64,000 nucleotides of DNA from JBBROS01 sp963752225 (GTDB lineage Bacteria > Pseudomonadota > Alphaproteobacteria > Acetobacterales > Acetobacteraceae). The stretch spans positions 1,963,591-2,027,590 of the forward strand of contig CAVVXS010000007.1 in assembly GCA_963752225.1 (NCBI GenBank), in the 5' to 3' direction. The stretch's first letter is position 1. Every line of letters begins with the position of its first letter. Position numbers and translations under genes: made by a program. Positions 37,332-46,989 of this stretch are shown here, one piece after another. The notes under the pieces were generated by a model. The model was not told where the DNA came from and did no database searches. It was given only the letters and a program-made list of their open reading frames with translations.

Positions 37332-38198
37332 TCAGGCCGGCTCCGACTGCGCAGCGGCGACCGCCTCGCTGGTGCGCCGCGGGGCAAAGAAGGACAGCCG
37401 GTTGACGGCCGCCCAATCGAGCAGCTCGAGTCGTCCGTCCTGATGCTCGACCAACGCCGTGCAGCTCTCGACCCAATCGCCGTCGTTGCAATACAGCACG
37501 CCGTTCACGGTGCGCATCTCGGCATGGTGAATGTGGCCGCATACGACGCCGTCGAAGCCGCGGTGACGCGCCTCGTCGGCCAACGCCGTTTCGAACCGGT
37601 CGATCGCCTTGACGGCGCCCTTGACCTGCTGCTTGAGCCACTGACTGAGCGACCAATACGGATAGCCCGCCCATCGGCGTCCGATGTTGAACCAGCGGTT
37701 CACCACCAGCGCCGTCGTGTAGGCGCCATCCCCGAGAATGGCTAGGAACTTGGCGTAGCGCATCACGCCGTCGAACTCGTCGCCGTGGATCACCAGCAAG
37801 CGCAGCCCCTTGGCGGTCGTGTGCTCCGCTTCGCGCTGCACCGTCACCCCGGCGACCTCCAGCCCTGGCGCGCTCGTTCCCGGCCCCTCGACCCCGCTCG
37901 GCAGCCACGGGCGGAACATCTCGTCGTGGTTGCCGGGCACGTAGGTGATCTGGGTGCCGTTGCGGACGTGCTGCAGGATCAGGCGCACGACCTTGTCGTG
38001 CATCGGATCCCAGTACCACGACTTACGAAGCCGCCACCCGTCGACGATGTCGCCAACCAGGAACAAGCGGTCGCAGGACATCCTCGCCAGAAAGTCGGCC
38101 AGGAAATCACTTCGGCAGCCTCGAGTTCCGAGGTGGGTGTCGGACAGAAAAACCGCCCGGTAGTGCGGCAGATCGCTGCCGGAAGTGACCGCGTTCAT
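37332..38198 (-). CDS. LpxH-like UDP-2,3-diacylglucosamine diphosphatase / calcineurin-type phosphoesterase
   Basis: The 288-residue protein carries the five metallophosphoesterase blocks: DTHLGTRG, VGDIVDGW, PGNHDEMF, VIHGDEFD and VCGHIHHAEM. It belongs to the YbbF/LpxH family branch found in alphaproteobacteria next to glycosyltransferases. Possible roles are hydrolysis of UDP-diacylglucosamine in lipid A synthesis or dephosphorylation of another lipid-linked sugar. The ATG at 38198 (MNAVTSGSDL) fits. It is upstream of the GT4 gene on the same strand. Confidence 0.87.
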   Translation of the reverse strand: MNAVTSGSDLPHYRAVFLSDTHLGTRGCRSDFLADFLARMSCDRLFLVGDIVDGWRLRKSWYWDPMHDKVVRLILQHVRNGTQITYVPGNHDEMFRPWLPSGVEGPGTSAPGLEVAGVTVQREAEHTTAKGLRLLVIHGDEFDGVMRYAKFLAILGDGAYTTALVVNRWFNIGRRWAGYPYWSLSQWLKQQVKGAVKAIDRFETALADEARHRGFDGVVCGHIHHAEMRTVNGVLYCNDGDWVESCTALVEHQDGRLELLDWAAVNRLSFFAPRRTSEAVAAAQSEPA

Positions 38199-38354
38199 TG
38201 GGTTGAAAACCCTCGCATTTGCCAATGGTTGCGCGAGGGGCTCATACGTCAGGAACGACGAACCGAACGTGAAACTTAAGTGATGCAGCAGTTCTGCCGC
38301 GTGACGGTTCCGCAACGGCCGCGCCACGAGGGCGCAGCCGTTGATAAGATTGGC

Positions 38355-39302
38355 TTATCGAGCTTGCTGGATGGCTGACAGCAGCCAACGCCCGCCCGGA
38401 GCGCGGACGAACGTCCAGACCTCCGTCGCCACCGTGCGCACGGCGACGTCGCCATCCACGACACGGCCGGCCGAGTCGCGGGTCACGTCGAGCATGGAAA
38501 ACCGCATCGCGACGGTGGCGTACTCACGGCCCATTTCGCTCCATGCTTCGGCCAAGTCACCCTTCTCGAGCCGCACGTCGGTTACGGTGTTGCGCACACC
38601 GCGGCTGGCCTGCTGGGCGAGCTGTTCGCCGAAGTAGCTGACCATTTCCGGCGTCGCGAGTTGCTGCAGCGCGTTGATGTTCTGCGCCGACCAAGCGGCC
38701 TGCACGTCCTGTAGGATGCGGTCGAACGCCTGGTAGTCGCCCGGCCCGATCGACAGCGGCGCGCCCCCATTGCCGCCGCCGCCGAGACCCATGCCCGGCA
38801 TACCGCGCGCCTGCGCCGCCGCCGGCTGCCCCATGCGCGGCATGCCGGCCATCATCGGCTGCGAGCGCCCGAGAAAGGTCCGCAGCAGCCAACGGCCGAC
38901 GAAGAACAACAGCGCCAGTTGCAGCAGCAGACCGATGATGCCGAACCCGCCGCCGCCACCGCCGAAGAAGCCGTGGCCGGTCAGCAAGCCGCCCAAGCCG
39001 ACGCCAAGCAGGCCGCCCATCAAGCCGCCCGCCAGGCCGGAGCCGAAGCCCGAGCGGGCCGGCGCGCCGTACGGCGCCGCCGGGACGCCGTAGGGTGCGG
39101 ACGGGGCAGAGCGCGGCGTCAGCGACCGGTCGAACGGCGACGTCATCGACGGCGCGGTGCTGGTGGACGGTGGCGCTGAGTAGGTGCGTGCGCCACGGCT
39201 GCCCATGGAACTGCCAGAGCCGGCCCGCGCGTCGGCAAACGACGGCGCAAGTGCCAGGGCAGCCACGGCGACGGCGGTCAACACGGAGAAACCGGGACGC
39301 AT
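38355..39302 (-). CDS. Tim44-like domain membrane protein
   Basis: The 315-residue product starts MRPGFSVLTAVAVAALALAPSFADARA, a signal or first membrane segment. A Ser/Pro-rich linker, a glycine-rich transmembrane zone (GLAGGLMGGLLGVGLGGLL) and a second helix (IIGLLLQLALLFFVGRWLL) follow. The last 120 residues (FDRILQDVQAAWSAQNINALQQLATPEMVSYF ... VRAPGGRWLLSAIQQAR) are a Tim44 C-terminal-type domain, as in bacterial Tim44-like proteins. The start at 39302 has GAGG upstream. Its role is unknown. Confidence 0.88.
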   Translation of the reverse strand: MRPGFSVLTAVAVAALALAPSFADARAGSGSSMGSRGARTYSAPPSTSTAPSMTSPFDRSLTPRSAPSAPYGVPAAPYGAPARSGFGSGLAGGLMGGLLGVGLGGLLTGHGFFGGGGGGFGIIGLLLQLALLFFVGRWLLRTFLGRSQPMMAGMPRMGQPAAAQARGMPGMGLGGGGNGGAPLSIGPGDYQAFDRILQDVQAAWSAQNINALQQLATPEMVSYFGEQLAQQASRGVRNTVTDVRLEKGDLAEAWSEMGREYATVAMRFSMLDVTRDSAGRVVDGDVAVRTVATEVWTFVRAPGGRWLLSAIQQAR

Positions 39303-39516
39303 GGACGTGAACCTCATGGATGGACGCAATCGAATATAGGCCGATCCAGAGTTCGCTCCAGGGGGGCCCCGGCCAATCCACGGCCGCCTTCGGACGGCGA
39401 CCAGGCGTCGATGGGCACGCCGAGAAATTGCAGCCGCGCAAAAGATAACAAATCACAATGACAAGACGCAGTTAACTCGTGGTCTAGACGCGCGCCCAGT
39501 TCTGGAGGACGAGCGC
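39303..39516. other. Upstream region of the adhesin-like gene
   Basis: The region has an A-rich stretch (gataacaaatcacaatgac, about 39446-39464) and a strong ribosome-binding site TGGAGGA at 39503-39509. No terminator or RNA was seen. Confidence 0.4.
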
Positions 39517-42500
39517 ATGTCGGTTCCGCTGCAAAACGCCAAGTCTGCCACTGATACAGCCGGCGACCTGTTCCTGTCCGGCAGCTACATGGAGCTGGGC
39601 GTCTCGGCTTACGGGAACTTCGGCACTACCCAGGGCCAGACGCCGGTCGGCTATGCACAAGCCGGAACTCAAGGTGTGGGCCTGACCTACAATGCGGCCG
39701 GGTTTGGGGTGAACGACGCGATCCCGACGATCGACTTCTTCACCCCGGGCGGCCCTTGGGAAGTGCTGGCCGCCGGCTACAGCGCCGGGGGCACGACGCA
39801 TTCGGGCTACAATTATAAGGACGGCCACACCCAGCAAATCACGTCGACCTCGCTGACCAACACCTCCTCAGGCTCGACCCTGAGCGCCGAGTGGATTGGC
39901 GTGCTGAACGGCGCATTGCGGGTGACGGTGGACTATTCGTTCGGCGCCGCCGACCAGTTTTTTGCGACGACTGTAACCCTGACGAACATCTCCGGCGCGG
40001 CGATGGACGACGCCCGCTTTGACCGCAACGTCGATCCCGACAACACCCAGTGGGCGGGGGGCGACTACACCACGATCAACACCGTCGTGGGCCAGGAGCC
40101 GGGCAGCCCCAGCGAGGTGACGGCGACTAGCCTGAGCGGCGACGCCTACGAGACCGCAGTCGGCGCACCGGCGACGTTCGCCTACTATTCCACCGACCCA
40201 CGGGTGCGTGTGGCCATCGGGCAGAGCAGCGACCCGTTCAACCCGGCCTTCAGGACTGGCGGCTATGCCACTGCAGGCACGACGCTTACGGACGACACCG
40301 GGGTGAACCTCAACTTCGACGGCGGCCCGCTCGCCGACGGCGCCTCGGTGAGCACGACCTACTACACCGCCATCACCAGCAACCTCGACGATGTCCTGGG
40401 CGCCCTCGGCGCCGGACCGACTAACCTCGCGCTCGCCGCCGCCAGCGACAGCGGTGCCGCCGGCGACCGCCTGACCAACGTCGCGACACCGACCATCACC
40501 GGCCGCGGCGCCGCCGGCGACACCATCACCTTGTCCGACGGCGACACCGTCATCGGCACCGCCACAGTAGTCGCCGACCATACCTGGTCGATCACCAGCA
40601 GCAGCCTGGCCGACGGTGTGCACCACCTCACGGCCACCCAGATCAAGGACGGCGGCACCGTCTCCTCCGCGTCCGCCCCGCTCGGCATCACAATCGACAC
40701 CAGCACGCCCGACGCACCCACCGAACTCACTTTGGCCGCCCCCAGCAACTCCGGCCTCGCGGGCGACGACATCACCAGCGACACGACCCCGACCGTCACC
40801 GGACGCGGCGTGACCGGCGACCGCGTCACCCTGTTCGACGGCGACACCCCGGTCGGCAGCGCGACCGTCGGCGAGGACGGAACCTGGTCGATCACCAGCC
40901 AAGCCCTCGCCGACGGCCCGCGCAGCCTGACCGCCCGCCAAACCAACACGGCCGGCACCCCGTCGGCCAACTCGACGCCGCTCGCGCTCGTGATCAACTC
41001 CAGCGTGCCCGCCAAGCCCGCCGACCTCGCCTTGGCGCCCGACAGCAACTCCGGCTTGCTCGGCGACGGCCTGACCAACAGCGACAGTCTCACCGTCAAT
41101 GGTTCCGGCACCCCGGGAGACACCGTCTCGCTGTTCGACGACCTCGCCCTGCCCGGCGGCAGCTTCGGCAGCCCGGCGCCGCTCGGCACCGCGGTGGTCG
41201 GCCCCGACGGCACCTGGTCGATCACCACCGGCAGCCTGGCCGAAGGGCCGCACGGCTTGACCGCCAGGCAGACCAACCCGGCGGGCACCATCTCGGACAC
41301 GTCGGACCCGCTCGACGTCACCGTCGACCGCAGCGTGCCGCTGCCACCCACCGGGCTCGTGCTCGTTGCCACCGATGGCGGCGGCGCGGCCGAAGATGGC
41401 GTCATCGACATTGCCACCCCGGTCATCGCCGGCAACGGCATCGCCGGCGACACGGTGACGCTCTACGACGGCGAGACCCCGGTCGGGACCGCCACGGTGG
41501 ACACCGACGGCGCATGGTCGATCACCAGCAGCAGCTTGGCCGACGGCCGGCACAGCCTGGTCGCCCGGCATACCAATCCGGCCGGGACGTTTTCGGAGTC
41601 CTCGGCTCCGCTGAGCATCACGGTCGACACGCGGGACTACGCGGTCACCGACGACGCGGGCTCGACCACTGGCACGATGCATCGCTACCACGGCAGCATC
41701 CCGGGCGTGCAGCGCGAGCTGACGGTGTCCGACCCCGGCAACCACGCCATCACCGCGCTGGCCGACAATGCCGCCTTGCAGGGCGGACCGGGCAACGACG
41801 CGATCTCCGCCAAGGGCGGCCGCAGCGTGCTCGACGGCAACGGCGGTTCGGACTGGCTGGTCGGCGGCTCCGGCCATAACAGCTTCATCGTCGACGCCGA
41901 CGGCGGGAGCTGGAGCACGATCGTCGGCATCAAGCCCGGTGACGACATCACCATCCGCGGTCTCGGCGACGGCCATGCCACCTATGCCTGGCTCGACGAC
42001 GCCGACGGCGTCGACGGCGCCCAGGGCGCCACACTGCGCGGCACGCTGGACGGCACTGGCCAGACCTACTCGGTGACGTTCGCCGGGCTCTCGATCGAAC
42101 AGGCGAAGGAGTACGCCGCCACCTCGCAGACCGATGCGAACGGGATGGTGTCGCTGCACCTGCAGGCCCCCTCGCCCACCCCTGACCCGGCGACCTACCT
42201 GCTGGTGGACAACGAGTTCGAACAGCGGCAGCACGGGGCTGCTCGACGGCTACGACGGCCCGGTCGGCTTCCTGCAGCACCAGCACATCGCCGGCGGCGA
42301 CACGCCGGTGACGCTCGTCGCGCAGGCGAGCAACGCCTGGCTGAAGACCGGGTCGGGCATGGACGCGCTGGTGGTGCGCAACGGCGACAACGTGCTGGAC
42401 GGCGGCGCCGGGTCGAACTGGCTGGTCGGCGGCGCCGGCCACGACACGTTCTTCGTCGACGCCAGCGCCGGTCAGCCGGTTTGGGACACCGTCCTCAACT

Positions 42501-42742
42501 TCCACGCCGGCGACAGCCTGACGATGTGGGGGTTCCAGCAAGGAGTTTCGCGCTGGGGCTGGGCGGACGCCGCGGACGGAGCGGCGGGCCACGCCGGCGC
42601 CACGCTGCATGGCGCGCTGGACGGCAGCAACACCGACTTCTCCGTGACCTTGGCCGGCGTTTCCACCGAGGTCGCCAAGGCGTTCACCACCTCGACGGGC
42701 ACAAGCGCAGACGGGGTGGGCTACCTGCACATCCAGGCCTGA
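39517..42742 (+). pseudogene. Large Ig-repeat/RTX-like surface protein with a +1 frameshift
   Basis: The gene has a strong start at 39517 with SD TGGAGGA. The intended product is about 1075 residues. Residues 1-300 form a beta-rich N-terminal domain without a signal peptide. About 300-705 are four Ig-like repeats. Then come two copies of a C-terminal module, each with a GxGxDxx calcium-type segment (LDGNGGSDWLVGGSGHNSF and LDGGAGSNWLVGGAGHDTF). An extra G at 42220 shifts the frame between the two modules; the second continues in the +1 frame to 42742. The lack of an N-terminal signal plus the RTX-like end suggests type I secretion, but no ABC exporter genes are near. It may be genuinely broken or a sequencing artefact. 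Confidence 0.82.
40417..41640 (+). repeat. Four tandem Ig-like repeats (~300 bp each)
   Basis: The repeats start near 40417, 40717, 41011 and 41341. Each encodes a block beginning PTxLxLA or PxxPxxL, with DSNSGLLGDGLTN-like turns, then GxxGDTVTLxDGxTPVGTATV and TWSITSSSLADGxHxLTARQTN. The third copy has an insertion (ALPGGSFGSPAPL). The pattern matches bacterial Ig-like (Big-type) adhesin stalks. Confidence 0.85.
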
Positions 42743-42751
42743 CGGGAGAGA

Positions 42752-42776
42752 AGGCCGGGGGCTTTGCCCCTGGCCT
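42752..42776. terminator. Hairpin between convergent adhesin and threonine aldolase genes
   Basis: AGGCCGGGGGC-ttt-GCCCCTGGCCT is an 11-bp stem with one G-T type mismatch, placed between two tail-to-tail genes. No clear T-run follows on either side, so it may be a bidirectional terminator or only a stem. Confidence 0.5.
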
Positions 42777-43843
42777 CACCTGCCCGTCACCGCCCGCAAC
42801 ACCTCGACCGCGAGTTCGACCCCCGCCGCGTCCACGTCGAGATGGGTGCAGGCGCGGATCCGGTGCCGCCCCATTACCGACACCATCACGCCGTGCTCGC
42901 GCGCCGCGGCCGCGACCTCGTCGCCGGTCAGGCCGGTGCCCGCCGTGTCCACGTAGACGAGGTTCGTGTGCACCGGCTCCGGCACCAGGCCAGGCACCTG
43001 CGCCAGGCCGCGTGCCAGCGCACGGGCGTTGTCGTGGTCGTCGGCCAGACGGTCGATGTTGTGGTCGAGCGCATACAGGCAGGCGGCGGCGCAAATGCCG
43101 CCCTGCCGCATCGCACCGCCCATCCGCTGCTTCCAGCGCCAGGCGTGCCCGATGAACTCCTCCGTGCCGGCGAGCACGGCGCCGAGCGGGGCGCCGAGGC
43201 CCTTCGTGAAGTCGAGCCACACCGTGTCGTAGCCGGCCGCCATCTCGTGCGCGGGAACACCCGCCGCGACGACCGCATTCATCAGCCGGGCACCGTCCAT
43301 GTGCGTGACCATGCCGCGCTCGTGCGCCCAGCCGGCCACCTCGTTCAGCGCATCGAGGCTCCAGACCGCGCCGCCGCCCAGATTGGCCGTCTGCTCCACC
43401 GCCACCATCCGCTGCGGCGGGGCGTAGCGGGATGTCGGGCTGCGGGCGGCGGCGTCGAGGTGTGCCGTCGTGAACCGCCCGAGATCGCCATCAAGCCCGG
43501 TCACCTGGGCGCCGGCCAGCGCCCAGGGCGCGCCGCCTTCCGAAGACAGGATGTGCGCGGTCTTGTGCGCCAGGATCTCGTCGCCCGGCCGGCACTGGGC
43601 GAGGATCGCCACCTCGTTGCACATCGTCCCGGACGGCAGGAACATCGCCGCCTCCTTGCCCAGCAGCTCCGCCATGCGCTCGGTCAGCATGTTGATCGTG
43701 GGGTCGGTGCCGGCCTGCTCGTCGCCGACCTCGGCGTCCATCATCGCGATCTTCATCGGCCGCGTCGGCTTGGTTTGCGTGTCGGAGTAGAGGTTCACCC
43801 GTACCGGGACCGAGCTGCGGGTGGGGGCGGGGGCGTGGACCAT
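42776..43843 (-). CDS. Low-specificity L-threonine aldolase family enzyme
   Basis: This 355-residue PLP fold-type I enzyme splits threonine or allo-threonine to glycine and acetaldehyde (or a related beta-hydroxy amino acid). Motifs are NLYSDTQTKPTRPM, FLPSGTMCNEVAI, HMDGARLMNA, and the lysine site WLDFTKGLGAPLGAV. The C-terminal domain is complete. The ATG at 43843 (MVHAPAPTRSS) is accepted. It lies about 50 bp downstream of the COQ10/RatA gene. Confidence 0.92.
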   Translation of the reverse strand: MVHAPAPTRSSVPVRVNLYSDTQTKPTRPMKIAMMDAEVGDEQAGTDPTINMLTERMAELLGKEAAMFLPSGTMCNEVAILAQCRPGDEILAHKTAHILSSEGGAPWALAGAQVTGLDGDLGRFTTAHLDAAARSPTSRYAPPQRMVAVEQTANLGGGAVWSLDALNEVAGWAHERGMVTHMDGARLMNAVVAAGVPAHEMAAGYDTVWLDFTKGLGAPLGAVLAGTEEFIGHAWRWKQRMGGAMRQGGICAAACLYALDHNIDRLADDHDNARALARGLAQVPGLVPEPVHTNLVYVDTAGTGLTGDEVAAAAREHGVMVSVMGRHRIRACTHLDVDAAGVELAVEVLRAVTGR

Positions 43844-43892
43844 GCGGCGGACTTCCTCAAACGGAACGGACAGGCAGGCGACGGGCGCCGCC

Positions 43893-44366
43893 CTACGCGC
43901 CTTGGGCCGGGACAGCGGCGGCGGGCGAGCGGGCCGGCGGACCGTAGACGGCGCGAGCCCGGGTCAGGAAGGCATTGACCATGCGCCGAACGGCTTCGTT
44001 GAACACGACGCCGATCGCCGATTGCAGCAGGCGGCTGCGGAACTCGAAATCGACAAAGAAGCTGACCCGGCAGCCGACCGGGTCCGGGTCGAACGTCCAT
44101 TGGTTGTTCAAGTACCGGAACGGGCCGTTCTCGTAGCGCACCACGACCTTGTGCGGCCGGTCTAGTGCCACGCGGCTGGTGAAGGTTTCGCGGAACGGGC
44201 CGAAGCCGATGGTCAGGTCGGCCACCAGCTCGGCGTCGGTCTGGGACCGCACGCGGGCGCCAACGCACCAGGGCAGGAACTGCGGATACTTGCCGACGTC
44301 GGCGACCAGTTGGAACATCTGGTCCGGCGAGTAGGGCAGCGTGCGCTTTTCGGCATGGGTCGGCAC
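43893..44366 (-). CDS. COQ10/RatA-type polyketide cyclase (START-like) protein
   Basis: The 157-residue protein starts at GTG 44366 and overlaps the lipA stop by one base (TAGTG). The sequence KRTLPYSPDQMFQLVADVGKYPQFLPWCVGARV is the hallmark of the Coq10/YfjG (RatA) family. In eukaryotes Coq10 binds ubiquinone and aids respiration. E. coli RatA was reported to inhibit 70S assembly. Alphaproteobacterial copies sit next to lipA as here. A Pro/Ala-rich tail is probably disordered. Confidence 0.93.
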   Translation of the reverse strand: MPTHAEKRTLPYSPDQMFQLVADVGKYPQFLPWCVGARVRSQTDAELVADLTIGFGPFRETFTSRVALDRPHKVVVRYENGPFRYLNNQWTFDPDPVGCRVSFFVDFEFRSRLLQSAIGVVFNEAVRRMVNAFLTRARAVYGPPARSPAAAVPAQGA

Positions 44367-45325
44367 TACGCGGCCGCCAACTGGCGCGCACGGTTGTCAC
44401 GGAGCTGCGCGAAATCGGCGTCCGCGTGGTACGAGCTGCGCGTCAGCGGCGTCGCCGACACCATCAGGAACCCCTTCGAGCGGGCCATGGCGGCATACTC
44501 GGCGAACTCGTCGGGTGCGACGAAGCGGTCCACCGCCGCGTGCTTCACCGTCGGCTGCAGGTACTGGCCGAGGGTCAGGAAGTCCACGTCGGCGACGCGC
44601 AGGTCGTCCATCACCTGCAGGATCTCGGCGCGGGTCTCACCCAACCCGACCATGAGGCCGGACTTGGTGAAGATGGTGGGGTCGACCAGCTTGACCCGGT
44701 CGAGCAGGCGCAGCGACTGGTAGTAGCGGGCGCCCGGGCGAATGCTCGGATAGAGCCGCGGCACGGTTTCGAGGTTATGGTTGAACACGTCGGGACGCGC
44801 CTCGGCCACGATCTCGAGCGCGCCGGGCTTGCGCAGGAAGTCGGGGGTCAGCACCTCGACGGTGGTGCCGGGGGCGGCGGCGCGGATGGCGACGATGACC
44901 TCGGCGAAGTGCCGGGCGCCGCCGTCGCCGAGGTCGTCGCGGTCCACCGACGTGATGACCACATGGCGCAGGCCAAGCTTCGCCACCGCATCGGCGACCC
45001 GGCGCGGCTCGGTCGCGTCGAGGGCGTCCGGTAGGCCCGTGCGGACATTACAAAATGAACAGGCGCGGGTGCAGGTGTCGCCCATGATCATCATGGTCGC
45101 GTGGCGCTGCGACCAGCACTCGCCGATGTTCGGGCAGGCGGCCTCCTCGCACACCGTGACGAGGCCGTTCTCGCGCATCAGCGCCCGCGTCTCGTGGTAG
45201 ACGGGGTGGTTGGGCGCCTTGACGCGGATCCAGTCCGGCTTGCGTTGGATGGGGTTATCCGGACGGTTGGCCTTTTCCGGATGTCGCGGGCCGGTCCGGT
45301 GATCGATCAGGAGACGGGTCGCCAT
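44366..45325 (-). CDS. lipA: Lipoyl synthase
   Basis: This 319-residue radical-SAM enzyme inserts two sulfurs into octanoyl-E2. It has two [4Fe-4S] sites: the auxiliary motif CEEAACPNIGEC and the radical-SAM motif CTRACSFC. Other conserved stretches are VITSVDRDDLGDGG, NHNLETVPRLY and KSGLMVGLGE. The ATG at 45325 fits the family length. It lies downstream of the PDH genes whose E2 and E1-beta proteins need lipoate, and is followed by the COQ10-like gene. Confidence 0.97.
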   Translation of the reverse strand: MATRLLIDHRTGPRHPEKANRPDNPIQRKPDWIRVKAPNHPVYHETRALMRENGLVTVCEEAACPNIGECWSQRHATMMIMGDTCTRACSFCNVRTGLPDALDATEPRRVADAVAKLGLRHVVITSVDRDDLGDGGARHFAEVIVAIRAAAPGTTVEVLTPDFLRKPGALEIVAEARPDVFNHNLETVPRLYPSIRPGARYYQSLRLLDRVKLVDPTIFTKSGLMVGLGETRAEILQVMDDLRVADVDFLTLGQYLQPTVKHAAVDRFVAPDEFAEYAAMARSKGFLMVSATPLTRSSYHADADFAQLRDNRARQLAAA

Positions 45326-45450
45326 CGGCGTCCTCAGGTTGCTGCGTCATGTAGGTGGCGAAGCCTCGCCGACCCGTCAACCGCCCGAACACGCCGACCT
45401 GGAGCACGTCCCGTGCCGATGAGCCCGGGCGCGGTGCTCCAGCATGCGCG

Positions 45451-46848
45451 CTAGAAGTGGATCGCCCGCCCGTACGCGCCCAGCACCGCCTCGTGCATCG
45501 TTTCCGACACCGTCGGGTGCGGGAAGACGGTGTTCATGAGGTCGGTCTCGGTCGTCTCCAGCGTGCGGGCGATGGTGTAGCCCTGGATCATCTCCGTCAC
45601 CTCGGCACCGATCATGTGCGCGCCCAGCAGCTCGCCGGTCTTGGCGTCGAACACGGTCTTGACCATCCCTTCCGGCTCGCCCATGGCGATCGCCTTGCCG
45701 TTGCCGATGAACGGGAAGCGGCCGACCTTCACGTCGTGCCCGGCCGCCTTCGCCTTGGCTTCCGTCAAGCCGACCGACGCCACCTGCGGCCGCGAGTAGG
45801 TGCAGCCGGGGATGTTGCCGATGTCGAGCGGGTGCACGTCGTTCTGCCGGGCAATCGCCTCGACGCAGATTACCCCCTCATGGCTCGCCTTGTGGGCAAG
45901 CCAGGGCGCGCCGGTGACGTCGCCGATCGCGTAGATGCCCGGCTCGGCGGTGCGGCAATAATCGTCGATGACGATGTGGGTGCGGTCCACCACCACCTTC
46001 GTGGTCTCGAGCCCGAGACCCTCCACATTGCCGACGATACCGACAGCGGAGATGACCCGGTCGAACGTCTGCTCGCTCGAGGACCCCCCGGCTTCGATCG
46101 TCGCGGTGACGCTGTCATCGTTCTTGACCGCCTTCGTGACCTTCGCCGAGGTCAGGATCTTGATCCCTTGCTTCTCGAACGCCTTGCGGGCGAAGGCGCT
46201 GATCTCCTCGTCCTCGACCGGCAGGATGCGGTCGAGCAGCTCGACCACCGTCACCTCGGCGCCCATGTTGCGGTAGAAGCTTGCGAACTCGATGCCGATC
46301 GCGCCGGACCCTACCACCAGCAGCGACTTCGGCATCGCCGTCGGGACCATCGCCTCGCGGTAGGTCCAGATCAGCTTGCCGTCACCCTCGAGCCCCGGCA
46401 GCTGCCGCGCCCGGGCGCCGGTCGCCAGGATGATGTGCGGCGCCGTCAGGGTCGCGACCGCCTTGCCGTCCTCCGTCACCTCGAGCGTGTTCTTGCCGGC
46501 GAGCTTGGCCGTGCCGTCGATGGCGACGACCTTGTTCTTCTTCAGCAGATGGCCGACGCCGGAGGCAAGCTGCTTCGCAACGCCCCGGCTGCGCTTGACC
46601 ACGCGGGCCAGGTCGAAGCGAATGTTGTCGGCGGCGAAGCCGAACTCGCCGAGATTGTGCAGCAGGTGGTTTATCTCGGATGAGCGCAGCAGCGCCTTGG
46701 TCGGGATGCAGCCCCAGTTGAGGCAGATGCCGCCGAGATGTTCGCGCTCGACGACCGCGGCCTTCATGCCGAGCTGGGCGGCGCGGATGGCGGCCACGTA
46801 GCCGCCGGGTCCGCCGCCGACGACGATCAGGTCGAAACTGGTGTCCAT
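45451..46848 (-). CDS. lpdA: Dihydrolipoyl dehydrogenase (E3)
   Basis: This 465-residue flavoprotein disulfide reductase has the FAD motif VVGGGPGGYVAAI, redox-active disulfide GGICLNWGCIPTKALL, NAD-binding VVGSGAIGIEFA, and C-terminal interface FPHPTVSETMHEAV with the catalytic His-Glu dyad. It reoxidises dihydrolipoamide of the pyruvate dehydrogenase complex. It lies about 140 bp downstream of the E2 gene, a gap filled with palindromic repeats, so it may have partly independent expression. Confidence 0.97.
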   Translation of the reverse strand: MDTSFDLIVVGGGPGGYVAAIRAAQLGMKAAVVEREHLGGICLNWGCIPTKALLRSSEINHLLHNLGEFGFAADNIRFDLARVVKRSRGVAKQLASGVGHLLKKNKVVAIDGTAKLAGKNTLEVTEDGKAVATLTAPHIILATGARARQLPGLEGDGKLIWTYREAMVPTAMPKSLLVVGSGAIGIEFASFYRNMGAEVTVVELLDRILPVEDEEISAFARKAFEKQGIKILTSAKVTKAVKNDDSVTATIEAGGSSSEQTFDRVISAVGIVGNVEGLGLETTKVVVDRTHIVIDDYCRTAEPGIYAIGDVTGAPWLAHKASHEGVICVEAIARQNDVHPLDIGNIPGCTYSRPQVASVGLTEAKAKAAGHDVKVGRFPFIGNGKAIAMGEPEGMVKTVFDAKTGELLGAHMIGAEVTEMIQGYTIARTLETTETDLMNTVFPHPTVSETMHEAVLGAYGRAIHF

Positions 46849-46887
46849 GGTGCACTCCTACAGGGCTGACCGCCCCCTATTCACGTC

Positions 46888-46910
46888 ATGGCCGGACTTG
46901 ATCCGGCCAT
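46888..46910. repeat. Intergenic palindrome ATGGCCGGA/TCCGGCCAT
   Basis: The arms are 9 bp with a 5-nt spacer. It matches the style of the mobile GGCCGGA-type intergenic palindromes common in alphaproteobacteria. It lies between pdhC and lpdA. Confidence 0.7.
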
Positions 46911-46947
46911 CGGCTCCGGGCGTGAACGTGGCGGTTCCCGTCACGAG

Positions 46948-46971
46948 ATCCCCGGGTCGAGCCCCGGGGAT
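46948..46971. repeat. Intergenic palindrome ATCCCCGGG/CCCGGGGAT
   Basis: A second palindrome in the same gap has 9-bp arms and a 6-nt spacer. It can form an extended stem with its neighbour and may attenuate transcription into lpdA. Confidence 0.7.
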
Positions 46972-46989
46972 GACGGTGGTTGCGGCGGG

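Noticed and set aside
40417..41640. Tandem repeats as a CRISPR array
   Set aside because: The repeats are ~300 bp and coding, with periodic protein motifs; there are no short identical repeats with unique spacers.
42743..43155. Extension of the adhesin frame to 43155
   Set aside because: After 42220 this frame loses all domain similarity and runs through the threonine aldolase gene; the true continuation is the shifted frame ending at 42742.
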